A stretch of 64,000 nucleotides of DNA from Crossiella cryophila (GTDB lineage Bacteria; Actinomycetota; Actinomycetes; Mycobacteriales; Pseudonocardiaceae). This document shows, piece after piece, positions 57,143 to 64,000 of the stretch. The notes under the pieces were generated by a model that saw only the letters and a program-made list of their open reading frames with translations, made no database searches and had not been told where the DNA came from. Position 1 is the first letter of the stretch. The number at the start of each line of letters is the position of its first letter. Location: contig NZ_JACHMH010000001.1 of the NCBI RefSeq assembly GCF_014204915.1, positions 8,767,501-8,831,500 of the forward strand, in the 5' to 3' direction. A program made the translations under genes and the position numbers.

Positions 57143-57553
57143 TCAGCCCCGCTCGCGGCGGAGGGCGTCCGGCGGCGCCTCGTCCCAGATCGCGGCGAAC
57201 GCGGCATCCGCCGGGGTTTCCCCGGCCATCGCGGCCCGCAGGTCGGCCCGCTGGTCCAGCAACGGCCCGAAGACCTCCAGGGTCACCTCGGCCATTTCCG
57301 CGCGGGCCCGCTCCAGCACTTCCAGGAGGGTGCGGGAGAGCTGTTCGGGCGGCATGGTGCGGTACTTGGCGGTGTGGAACTTCAGTCCCACCACCGCGTT
57401 CTGCGCGTCCACGGTCACCGTCACCAGGTGGTCCGCGGAGGTCGCCGAGGCCGTCCGGGCCGCGAGGTCGGCCTTCGCCGATTCGATCCGGTCACGCTGT
57501 TCCCTCAGCGTGTCCATGGCCTGGTGCAGTTGTGCCGCCAGCCAGTCGGCCAT
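57143..57553 (-). CDS. YbaB/EbfC family DNA-binding-like protein
   Basis: The 136-residue protein has the YbaB/EbfC layout: an N-terminal helix (MADWLAAQLHQAMDTLREQR), a three-strand sheet (DHLVTVTVDAQNAVVGLKFH), and a C-terminal helix (SRTLLEVLERARAEMAEVTL). Canonical YbaB proteins are nucleoid-associated dimers encoded near dnaX and recR. The type VII-linked actinobacterial versions are longer at the C-terminus and may instead act as secretion-linked dimers. The start ATG 57553 lies 62 bases inside the upstream paralogue gene, so translation is coupled. It sits between the two large paralogues, which suggests a role with them. Confidence 0.8.
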   Translation of the reverse strand: MADWLAAQLHQAMDTLREQRDRIESAKADLAARTASATSADHLVTVTVDAQNAVVGLKFHTAKYRTMPPEQLSRTLLEVLERARAEMAEVTLEVFGPLLDQRADLRAAMAGETPADAAFAAIWDEAPPDALRRERG

Positions 57554-59600
57554 CGGATCCTCCCGGTGCGTGGTTGCGGGGGCCGCCGGCGGTGGCCCGG
57601 CCCCGCCTGCGGCGACCCAGCACCGCGGGCATCAGCTTGGGGTCGGTGCCCCAGGTCTCCTCGTCCTCGGCCAGCCAGGTCGACCGGTCGCGTTCACCCT
57701 TGTTCTGATCAGGCGCGCCCGCGCCCGGACCGCCCGCGGTGGGCGGGTAGAACGGCACTCCACCCAGTCCGTTGCCCTGACCACCGGTGCCCGGCGGGTC
57801 CTTGAGCAGCGACGGGCCGCCCTCGGTGGTCACTGTTTTTGACGCCGGCGGCGGAGGTGCGCCCTGCTGCTGGTGCTGGCCGCCGCCCGAACCCAGCGAG
57901 GGCCCGGAACTGGACCCTCCACTGTGGAGTCCGAGTGGCCCCTTCGGCGTCACCGACGGCGGTGGTGGCGTGTTGGAGAGCAGGGTCGGCGGGGCGGGAG
58001 TGTTGTTGCCGCGCAGGGACTTGAGGTACTTGTCCAGTTCGGACTCGGCGGGTTTGTCGCCCGGCGCGGTGGTCTCCGGCCGGGACAGCCGGTCCTTCTC
58101 GGTGAGCTTGGTCCCGTTGCGGCCGACGATCTCACCGTCGGAGTTGATCCGGGACCCGGGCGGCACGATGATCGGCCGCCCGAAGGCGTCCAGCAACGGC
58201 TTGCCGTCCGGGCCGCGCACCACGCCGTCGGCGCCGATGGTGGACTTGCCGGGCACCTTCAGCACCGAGTCCGGGCCCGGCCGGTTGGGACCGTTGGGGC
58301 CGTTGGGGTTGGTCGGATCCTTCTTGCCCGTGCCCGGCCCCTGCGAACCGGGGTTCGGGATGGGTGGCGGCGGATTTCCCTTGCCGTCCTTGGGCCCCTT
58401 GGGTCCGCCCGTGCCTGGCGGCTTCGGCGGACCGTCCTTGCCCGGCGGCGGTTTGGGCGGTCCGTCCTTGGGCCCACCGGGTGGTGGGGGCGGCGGCGGA
58501 CCACCGCCGGGCGGGGGCGGCGGTTTGGGGTTGCTCAGGTCGAGCTGGACCGGGGTGATGATGGTCGGCAGGTAGGTCGCGGCCTCGTTGTAGCTGGCGC
58601 CGAGGGATTGCACCGCCTTGGCCGCCGGACCGTCCAATGTGGTCCGGAGGTGTTCCAGCCACAGGTTCTTGGCGATCTCCTCCAGGGTGTTCCAGAACGC
58701 GGCGTTGCGGGCGTCCGCGCCGATCTTGCTGCTGCGCGGGAACTGCTCGCCCCCGCTCCAGTAACTGGACCCGGATGGTTCGTTGGCCTTGAGGTCCTGG
58801 CGGAACTCCTCGCAGGTCCACACCGCGGTGAACGCGCCGCCCGGCCAGGCCAGTGCCGAGCCGGTGCTGGTGATCCGGCCGAAGATCCCGGTGTCGTAGC
58901 TGACCGGCTTGGCGGAGAACCAGTCCGTGTAGGCGGCGGAGATCTTGTCGATGGCCACCAGCAGGCCGCCCTTGGCCTCGTCGATCTCCTTGGTGGCCGG
59001 GTTGTCCAGCCAGCCCTGGGCATCGGCCAGCGCGTTCCAGGCGTGTCCCTGCCGCACGCCGAGCTGGCGCACCACGTCCTCGCACTTGTACACCAGGCCG
59101 CCCAGCAACTTCCAGAACGCGGTCGCGCCCGCGCCCTGGAGGTCGTCGCCCTTGTGCCCGATGGTCTTCTGCTCCGCCTTGAGCTTGGCCGCCTGGGAGT
59201 TGAGCAGATCCTTGGCGCCGTTGAGGGTGCGGAAGGCCCGGTTGAACGTCTCCGGCTGCGCCACCGTGTTCACCCCGGCCCGCAGCGAGTCCACGATCTT
59301 GCGCGCGTTGCCGTAGAACTCGTTCATCGGCTTGGTGAGCGTTTCCGAGTCGGTGTCGGCCACACCCCAGTAGTTCATCCAGTTCGTGGCGTACTTGACG
59401 TAGTACTCGTGCTTGTCGCCGCTCTTGCCCAGCTCGCCGTTGACCGCGCTCCAGCAGTCCCACTTGAGCCACTTCGCGCCCGCCACGGTCTGCCGGTTGG
59501 GCACGACGGGATAGGTGGCGCCGTCCTGGAAGATGTTGAGGGCCTGTTCCCAGGTCCACTTCGACCAGTCCACCGGACCGAGTGGGGCTTCGTTGGCCAT
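57492..59600 (-). CDS. Large Pro/Gly-rich type VII substrate-like protein (paralogue 1)
   Basis: The 702-residue protein has the same plan as the product of 55206-57137. The helical head (1-350) contains MNYWGVADTDSETLTKPMNE, NGAKDLLNSQAAKLKAEQKT, and ATAFWKLLGGLVYKCEDVVR. A very Pro-rich segment with PPPPPGGGPPPPPPPGG runs are followed by the GPDGKPLLDAFGRPIIVPPG block and a shared ESELDKYLKSLRG. The tail carries GGVPFYPPTAGGPGAGA and STWLAEDEETWGTDPK. It ends with a Gly/His-rich extension. The duplication of head and tail motifs shows that the two genes arose by tandem duplication, with the YbaB-like gene between them. The start is ATG 59600, six bases after the upstream stop. Surface or secreted location is inferred. 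Confidence 0.75.
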   Translation of the reverse strand: MANEAPLGPVDWSKWTWEQALNIFQDGATYPVVPNRQTVAGAKWLKWDCWSAVNGELGKSGDKHEYYVKYATNWMNYWGVADTDSETLTKPMNEFYGNARKIVDSLRAGVNTVAQPETFNRAFRTLNGAKDLLNSQAAKLKAEQKTIGHKGDDLQGAGATAFWKLLGGLVYKCEDVVRQLGVRQGHAWNALADAQGWLDNPATKEIDEAKGGLLVAIDKISAAYTDWFSAKPVSYDTGIFGRITSTGSALAWPGGAFTAVWTCEEFRQDLKANEPSGSSYWSGGEQFPRSSKIGADARNAAFWNTLEEIAKNLWLEHLRTTLDGPAAKAVQSLGASYNEAATYLPTIITPVQLDLSNPKPPPPPGGGPPPPPPPGGPKDGPPKPPPGKDGPPKPPGTGGPKGPKDGKGNPPPPIPNPGSQGPGTGKKDPTNPNGPNGPNRPGPDSVLKVPGKSTIGADGVVRGPDGKPLLDAFGRPIIVPPGSRINSDGEIVGRNGTKLTEKDRLSRPETTAPGDKPAESELDKYLKSLRGNNTPAPPTLLSNTPPPPSVTPKGPLGLHSGGSSSGPSLGSGGGQHQQQGAPPPPASKTVTTEGGPSLLKDPPGTGGQGNGLGGVPFYPPTAGGPGAGAPDQNKGERDRSTWLAEDEETWGTDPKLMPAVLGRRRRGRATAGGPRNHAPGGSDGRLAGGTTAPGHGHAEGTA

Positions 59601-59606
59601 CGCGGG

Positions 59607-60032
59607 TCAGCTCCCGCCGGTGCCGGGCCCGGCGGCCGGTTTGCCGCCGAAGATCACGCCGAGCTGGTACGCGCTGAGTTCGGTGGACAGCTTGATGTTC
59701 TCGTCCTCACCGGCCAGCGCGATCCGCACCACGTCGCCGATGTTCTTGTTCAGCCGCTCCAGCGAGGTCCGCAGTTCCTGGAACTGGGTGTGCAGCGTGG
59801 GCGCGGTGCCGGTGGCCGACTCGTACCGGTCCATCAGCACCTTGGCAGGCTGGAAGCTCTCCGAGCCCGCGAGCAGGCTGCGGGTCTTCTCATCGAGCAC
59901 ATAGGACAGTTCCCGCACGTGCTCGTTGCCGGCCAGCTCGTCGACCATCGGCTGCAGCACCTTGCTCTGGAACTGCTGCAACCGGGAGACGGTGATCTTG
60001 ATGTCCCCGCTGTCCGGCTTCTCGTCACCCAT
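59607..60032 (-). CDS. Small helical type VII-associated protein
   Basis: The 141-residue protein has an acidic, mainly helical sequence: ITVSRLQQFQSKVLQPMVDE, ELSYVLDEKTRSLLAGSESF, PTLHTQFQELRTSLERLNKN and DENIKLSTELSAYQ. It ends in a Gly/Pro-rich tail. No named family was recognised, and there is no WxG motif, signal peptide or membrane segment. Its place between the WXG100 pair and the large substrate-like gene, with six bases to the latter, suggests a secretion partner or chaperone. Start is ATG 60032. Confidence 0.62.
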   Translation of the reverse strand: MGDEKPDSGDIKITVSRLQQFQSKVLQPMVDELAGNEHVRELSYVLDEKTRSLLAGSESFQPAKVLMDRYESATGTAPTLHTQFQELRTSLERLNKNIGDVVRIALAGEDENIKLSTELSAYQLGVIFGGKPAAGPGTGGS

Positions 60033-60065
60033 GCCCGTTTCCCTTTCCCAGTACCGGATCCCGGC

Positions 60066-60359
60066 TTACAGTCCGGTGAACTTGCCCGCGATGTTCGCGT
60101 CGGTGCGCCGGTAGTTGTCGTAGGACTGGTTCAGCGTCACCTGGGCCTTGCCGAAGCGGGTCTGCATGTCGTTGGTGGCGCTGGTCCAGGTGCCCTGCAC
60201 CTGCTCCCACATGCTCGCCGCGTCACCGGTCCAGGTCTCGGCCATCGGCTTGATCTGGCTGCGCAGTTGCGCCAGCGCGTCCAGGATCGCCTTGGTCTGG
60301 GCCTGCATCTGGTCGGCCAGGTGCGGGAGGTTGCCGCTGACCGAGAATCCGTCGTGCAT
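60066..60359 (-). CDS. WXG100 family protein
   Basis: This 97-residue protein forms the expected helical hairpin with the WxG turn as WTG (about residues 43-45, in ETWTGDAASMW). The N-terminal helix is LADQMQAQTKAILDALAQLR and the C-terminal helix runs through MQTRFGKAQVTLNQSYDNYR. WXG100 proteins are secreted as dimers through type VII systems and are needed for export of other substrates. The start is ATG 60359 with GAGGAGC upstream. It lies 29 bases after the other WXG100 gene, and the two likely form the EsxA/EsxB-like heterodimer. A C-terminal YxxxD/E-type signal could be the DNYRRTD segment, which is uncertain. Confidence 0.85.
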   Translation of the reverse strand: MHDGFSVSGNLPHLADQMQAQTKAILDALAQLRSQIKPMAETWTGDAASMWEQVQGTWTSATNDMQTRFGKAQVTLNQSYDNYRRTDANIAGKFTGL

Positions 60360-60388
60360 GCTGCTGCTCCTCTGCTGCGGTGCGGTGA

Positions 60389-60733
60389 TCAGGAGGTGAG
60401 GGAACGGAAAACCCGGTCGCCGTCGCCACCGGTGAAGGCGCCCTGGGAGAGCAGCGCGATGTCCGCCTCGACGTCGTTCATCTGCTGGTCGCTGATGCCG
60501 ACCAGTTCGCCGATCTCGTCCAGGGAGTTGACGATCCGGTTGTAGTCCTCCATCCAGGCCTGCAGGTTGTTCAGGAAGGTCTGGGAGGCCTGGCCCTGCC
60601 AGTTCCCGCGCAGGTCGGTGGAGATGTTGGCGACGGCGCCGCCGATGGCGCGGCAGCTGTCCAGGCAGGTCTGGATGGCCTGGTAGCCACCCTTCATGCC
60701 GGTGTCGGTCTTCTGGAAGTACGGCGTGCTCAT
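60389..60733 (-). CDS. WXG100 family protein
   Basis: The 114-residue protein has the WxG turn as WQG (about residues 45-47, in RGNWQGQASQTF) between two helices (AIQTCLDSCRAIGGAVANIS and NLQAWMEDYNRIVNSLDEIG). An acidic C-terminal extension follows. It is the first small gene after eccB, 104 bases downstream, and pairs with the following WXG100 gene. It should be secreted through the EccC-driven channel as a dimer. The start is ATG 60733 preceded by GAAAGGA. Confidence 0.87.
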   Translation of the reverse strand: MSTPYFQKTDTGMKGGYQAIQTCLDSCRAIGGAVANISTDLRGNWQGQASQTFLNNLQAWMEDYNRIVNSLDEIGELVGISDQQMNDVEADIALLSQGAFTGGDGDRVFRSLTS

Positions 60734-60837
60734 CCGGTGGGGTCCTTTCCCGTGGTGCGCTCCGCCCCCAGGACATCAACTCGCGGGCGGGCGGACCATG
60801 CTGAACCACCGGCAGAAACCGCCTGCGGTTCCGCCGG

Positions 60838-62244
60838 TCAGGAAGTGCAGGCGGTCGCCGCGGGCAGCACGGTGCCGCCACCACGCAACGCGGCCGGGTC
60901 CAGCGCCGCCCCGGTCGGCAGCAACGCCAGCAGGCTGGTGGACAGCCCCACGGCGGCGGTGGCCCCGTAGCCCAGGGCCTTGGCGCCCTCGGGCGGCACC
61001 GGGTACTTCACGCCGGTGTCGGTCACCAGGTACAGCGCGTCGCCCAGCCGTCCGGAGGCGGCGGTGGCCTTCACCAGCGCACCGGTCCCCGGCCGCACCG
61101 TGATCCGGTCCACCCGCGCGCACGGCGGCGCGATGCCCGGCTGGGCCAGTGGCGGCGCGCCGACCGCGGCGACCTGGTCGGACACGGTGAGCTGAGTTCG
61201 CGGGGTGCCGCCATCCGGCGTAACCAGCGCACACAGACTCTGTCCACTGTGGAGGGTCACCGCGCGCGGTGGCTTGACCGGCGGCGGCGGTTCGGCCTTG
61301 GCCAGGTTCTCGCTGACCAGGCGGCCGGGTAGCGGGGTCACCAGCACCTCGCCGCCACCGTAGGCGGCGCGGCGGAGTTCGGGATCCGCGGTCAGCAACC
61401 GGGCTTCCAGCTCGGAGATCGGCGCGAGTCCGGTGCCGGTGAGGACATAGCGCTGGGATGGTTCGCCGGAGACGGTGAACAACCGGCCGATCCGCGAGTC
61501 CACCGCGCCCAGCGCGGGTCCGGGCGCGCCGAGTCCGGCCAGGGTGCGCGGTGCGAAGTCCGGGCCGACCGGCAACGCGTCCAGCAGTGCGGCGGGGGCC
61601 TTGACCGGTTGCGGCATGCCGTCCAGGGCATCCAGCGCACCCCGGTTCGTCGCGACCCGGTGCCGCTTGCCCTGCCACAGCAAGGAGGTCACGCCGTCCG
61701 GGGTGATCACCACCACGGCGTCGTCGGGTCCGAGCGCCCGCCCGGAGCCGCCGCCGATCCGCAGCGCGGTGCTCCCGGCCTGGTCCCGGCCGACCGCCGC
61801 GCACACCTCCCACGGGTCCCTGGCGGGTGTGGGCAGCGCGTCGGGCGCGCCGATGATGCCCAGCGCGTCACCCCTGGGCACGTCCCGCAGCGAGGCATCG
61901 GCCACGTGCTTGACCACCAGCCGGTCCCCGGCGACGAGTTTGGCGGAGGCCAGGTTGAGCACCGGCAGCAGTTTCCCGCCCGCGTAGAGGAATCGGGCGC
62001 CGGTGGTGTCGGAGACCACCAGCGCGCCCTCCACCTTCCAGGAGGTGTTGCCGCCAGGGGAGATCAGGCCGAACACCAGCAGGCCGAGGCAGACCAGGGT
62101 GGCGATCAGGCCGCCGATGGTGCTGCCCCGGTAGGTGCGGTGCAGTGGGCTCTCGGGTGCGTCCGGGTCCACCCGCAGCAGCGCGGAGGACAGCCGGCCC
62201 ATCATGAATCGGTGTGCCTGGACCTGGTCGGTCTTGGAGTTCAC
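60838..62244 (-). CDS. eccB: Type VII secretion protein EccB
   Basis: The 468-residue protein has the canonical EccB start (KTDQVQAHRFMMGRLSSALL and a following RVDPDAPESPLHRTYRGS). A single membrane helix near 45-65 (GLIATLVCLGLLVFGLIS) follows, then a large extracytoplasmic region of repeated beta-rich units with paired Cys residues. EccB is a core component of the ESX membrane complex, its periplasmic part linking to the exit side of the pore. The start is GTG 62244, four bases from the eccD stop. The length is close to that of mycobacterial EccB. Confidence 0.93.
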   Translation of the reverse strand: MNSKTDQVQAHRFMMGRLSSALLRVDPDAPESPLHRTYRGSTIGGLIATLVCLGLLVFGLISPGGNTSWKVEGALVVSDTTGARFLYAGGKLLPVLNLASAKLVAGDRLVVKHVADASLRDVPRGDALGIIGAPDALPTPARDPWEVCAAVGRDQAGSTALRIGGGSGRALGPDDAVVVITPDGVTSLLWQGKRHRVATNRGALDALDGMPQPVKAPAALLDALPVGPDFAPRTLAGLGAPGPALGAVDSRIGRLFTVSGEPSQRYVLTGTGLAPISELEARLLTADPELRRAAYGGGEVLVTPLPGRLVSENLAKAEPPPPVKPPRAVTLHSGQSLCALVTPDGGTPRTQLTVSDQVAAVGAPPLAQPGIAPPCARVDRITVRPGTGALVKATAASGRLGDALYLVTDTGVKYPVPPEGAKALGYGATAAVGLSTSLLALLPTGAALDPAALRGGGTVLPAATACTS

Positions 62245-62247
62245 GGC

Positions 62248-63621
62248 TCAGCCCCCGATCCCGCGCATGTACGCGAACAGGCCGAGCAGCCACAATCCCA
62301 GTGGCAGCAGGGAGAACGCGGCCACGCTCTCCGCGATGTCGGCCAGCCGCCCCCACTGCGGCAGCAGCCTGCGGCCGGGCAGCGTCCAGCGGACCACGAT
62401 CAGCACCGCGGCCAGCACGAACAGTCCGATCACCAGCGCCAGGGGTTTGGGTGCGCGTTCGTGCACCGCCAGCAGCAGCCACAGCACGCCGTACCCGCCG
62501 GGTGCCAGCACGGACAGCCGCTGCCACACACTGCCCAGCGCGCGGCCGTGCACCAGCAGCAACGCGCTGAGCACCGCGGCGAAGGTGGTGGCCTGCCAGG
62601 ACGGATCTTGCACCACGAAGGTGAGCACCACCGCGCAGGCCGCGCCGACCGCGGCGAACAGCGCGGTGACGTAGGCGTCGGCGATCCGGCCCTTGGCCAC
62701 CACCTCGTCCCCGGCGTGCGGTTCGAGGTCCTCCTGCAACTCCTGGGCGTTGGTGGGCAGCGCGGGCAGCCGCAGTCCGGACAGCCGGAAGGCGACCCTG
62801 GGCACGAACGCGCCGAGCAGCACGGCGAGCACCGCGATCACGGTGGCCGAGGCAGCCGCGCCGGCCCCGGTGAGCATCATCACCAGCCCACCGGTGGCGC
62901 ACAGCAGGCCGGTGGTGGCGACCGAGACGAACACCGGCGCGGACCCGGCCACCGCGGCCAGTCCCAGCGCGGCGGCGCCCGCACCGGCCACGCAGGCGGC
63001 CAGGATCCGGGCCCCGGTGAGCACCTCGCCGGCGGGTCCGTCCGGGATGAGGAATCCGGCCAGCCCGACGAACGGGACCGCGGCCAGCGCGAGGGCGAGT
63101 GCGGCTGGCTGGTCGCCCAGGGCGCGGGCCGCGGTGGCCGCGCACACCAGCAGGAACACCGCGGCCAGTCCGGCGGCCAGCAGGATCGGCCAGGTGTTCG
63201 GGGCGGTGGCCAGCACGCCGAAGCCGAGGGTGAGCACGGCGAGCAGGCCGCCAAGGAGGGTCCACCGGCTGGCGTCGGGGCTCCAGGTGTCGGCGCGGTC
63301 GCGGGCCTCGGTGGAGAGGCCGTCGATGATGTCGTCGAAGTGCACGGTCGGCAGTTGCTCGCGCCGTGGCCGCAGGTGCAGGGTCTCGCCGTCGCGCAGG
63401 TTGAGCGCGTCGACGGTGGCCTCCTGGTCCAGTGGGGCCTCGCCGAGTCGCTGCAGGGTCCAGCCGTCGTGTTCGAGCCCGGCTTCGGCCAGGTCAGGCC
63501 CGGCGTAGCCGAGGATGGTCGGCATCATCTCGATCAGCGGGATGTCCCCCGGCACGGCCAGCTCGAAGCCGGTGGAGGGGGTCCGGACCCGGAGTTTGCA
63601 CAGCCCGGAAGTGGTCGCCAT
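62248..63621 (-). CDS. eccD: Type VII secretion integral membrane protein EccD
   Basis: The 457-residue protein begins with a YukD-like ubiquitin-fold domain (about 1-90; CKLRVRTPSTGFELAVPGDI, then LNLRDGETLHLRPR). About eleven transmembrane helices follow (for example LLGGLLAVLTLGFGVLAT, LLAAGLAAVFLLVCAATAA, FSLLPLGLWLLGLFAYM). This is the EccD layout; two copies form the membrane barrel of each ESX protomer. The start is ATG 63621. It heads the long minus-strand type VII operon and is divergent from eccC. No mycP or eccE gene is visible within the window; they may lie to the right. Confidence 0.93.
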   Translation of the reverse strand: MATTSGLCKLRVRTPSTGFELAVPGDIPLIEMMPTILGYAGPDLAEAGLEHDGWTLQRLGEAPLDQEATVDALNLRDGETLHLRPRREQLPTVHFDDIIDGLSTEARDRADTWSPDASRWTLLGGLLAVLTLGFGVLATAPNTWPILLAAGLAAVFLLVCAATAARALGDQPAALALALAAVPFVGLAGFLIPDGPAGEVLTGARILAACVAGAGAAALGLAAVAGSAPVFVSVATTGLLCATGGLVMMLTGAGAAASATVIAVLAVLLGAFVPRVAFRLSGLRLPALPTNAQELQEDLEPHAGDEVVAKGRIADAYVTALFAAVGAACAVVLTFVVQDPSWQATTFAAVLSALLLVHGRALGSVWQRLSVLAPGGYGVLWLLLAVHERAPKPLALVIGLFVLAAVLIVVRWTLPGRRLLPQWGRLADIAESVAAFSLLPLGLWLLGLFAYMRGIGG

Positions 63622-63742
63622 GGCACACGCCTTTTCCTCGGCGACCGACGCGCGGCACCGGAGTGAACCGTCGCGTGGTCGGATTTCGTCACCTGTTGCG
63701 GAGCTGCCACCACAGCACGTCCGCTAGGGAAGGAATCCGGGC
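63622..63742. promoter_or_regulatory. Divergent promoter region between eccD and eccC
   Basis: These 121 bases separate two divergent secretion genes and must contain both promoters. An AGGGAAGG ribosome site at 63726-63733 belongs to eccC. No confident -35/-10 pair could be assigned. Confidence 0.4.
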
Positions 63743-64000
63743 TTGAGTGTAATCACGTTCCGCAAGGGCCAGCGCAGGCCCGGACCGGAGATGCCCGAGG
63801 GCGAGCTGAGCATCCAGGAACCACCCACGCTGCCGGAGGTCCAGCGCAGCGCGGGCGCGATCATGATGTACCTGCCGATGGCGTTGTCCTCCACCGCGAC
63901 CGTGCTGCTGTTCGTGCGGCCGGGGGAGAACGGCGCCTTCAGCTATCTGGCCGCCGGGCTGATGACGGTGTCCTCGATGGCCATGCTGATCGGCCAGCTG
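63743..64000 (+). CDS. eccC: Type VII secretion ATPase EccC, N-terminus only
   Basis: The frame opens at TTG 63743, with AGGGAAGG ten bases upstream, and runs off the window after 86 residues. The sequence begins MSVITFRKGQRRPGPEMPEG, then ELSIQEPPTLPEVQ. Two membrane helices follow (AIMMYLPMALSSTATVLLFV and YLAAGLMTVSSMAMLIGQ), which is the N-terminus of EccC/EccCa. The missing part should carry the three FtsK/SpoIIIE-type ATPase domains that recognise WXG100 substrates and power export. Whether it is one protein or split into EccCa and EccCb cannot be seen. Confidence 0.9.
   Translation, partial: MSVITFRKGQRRPGPEMPEGELSIQEPPTLPEVQRSAGAIMMYLPMALSSTATVLLFVRPGENGAFSYLAAGLMTVSSMAMLIGQL

Overview
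The window is 64 kb of very GC-rich DNA with actinomycete features: frequent GTG and TTG starts, several genes that look leaderless, DUF6801-type secreted proteins, a type VII (ESX-like) secretion locus and actinobacterial-style regulators. A member of the Pseudonocardiales is the most likely source. That is an inference from gene content, because no rRNA or other marker gene is present.

Layout. 1-1518: two secreted DUF6801-like proteins (minus strand, the first cut by the window edge). 2015-5177: a DEAD/DEAH helicase with a DUF3516 tail and a Uma2-type nuclease. 5260-10004: a two-gene conflict module made of an EACC1-like protein and a caspase/STAND NTPase/WD40 protein. 10059-11994: a tightly overlapping RidA, DauR/YheO-type regulator and PLP dehydratase operon. 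12171-15578: an FtsX-type permease and a PadR regulator with no ATPase gene. 15768-18764: an atypical NarL/LuxR regulator and the tdh-kbl threonine-to-glycine pathway. 18850-21643: a divergent XRE-cupin/GNAT pair, about 1 kb of palindrome-rich non-coding DNA, and a kinase-like gene with a broken P-loop. 22141-25126: a YbdK-like ligase, an Erm 23S rRNA dimethyltransferase, and a convergent overlapping RlmA(II)/TlrB-like methyltransferase. 25152-35302: a nine-gene minus-strand cluster that resembles a small biosynthetic locus (ALDH, acyl-CoA dehydrogenase, class III aminotransferase, SRPBCC protein, two paralogous unknowns, beta-propeller, MMPL exporter, LuxR regulator). 35573-64000: a type VII secretion locus.

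The most striking object is a 17.5-kb gene (36208-53724) for a 5838-residue protein. It has an N-terminal WXG100-like helical region, OmpA-like domains, a TcdA/TcdB-like glycosyltransferase domain, three metzincin-like motifs, an LRAT/NlpC-like pair, three His/Cys clan-CD-like blocks and three ADP-ribosyltransferase-like blocks. It is the second-to-last gene of a long co-directional run that starts with eccD and eccB and includes two WXG100 proteins and two large Pro/Gly-rich paralogues. It is probably a multi-warhead substrate of this type VII system. The small gene just downstream (35573-35971) is a candidate immunity gene.

A second theme is a family of about 20-22 bp intergenic units (consensus near GTGTTGGCCGTTCTCGTACG) found in direct and inverted arrays at five places. 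The arrays at 12015-12157 and 36051-36171 are near-identical reverse complements of each other. Some copies form terminator-like hairpins between convergent genes. They look like an interspersed non-coding repeat family that may be mobile.
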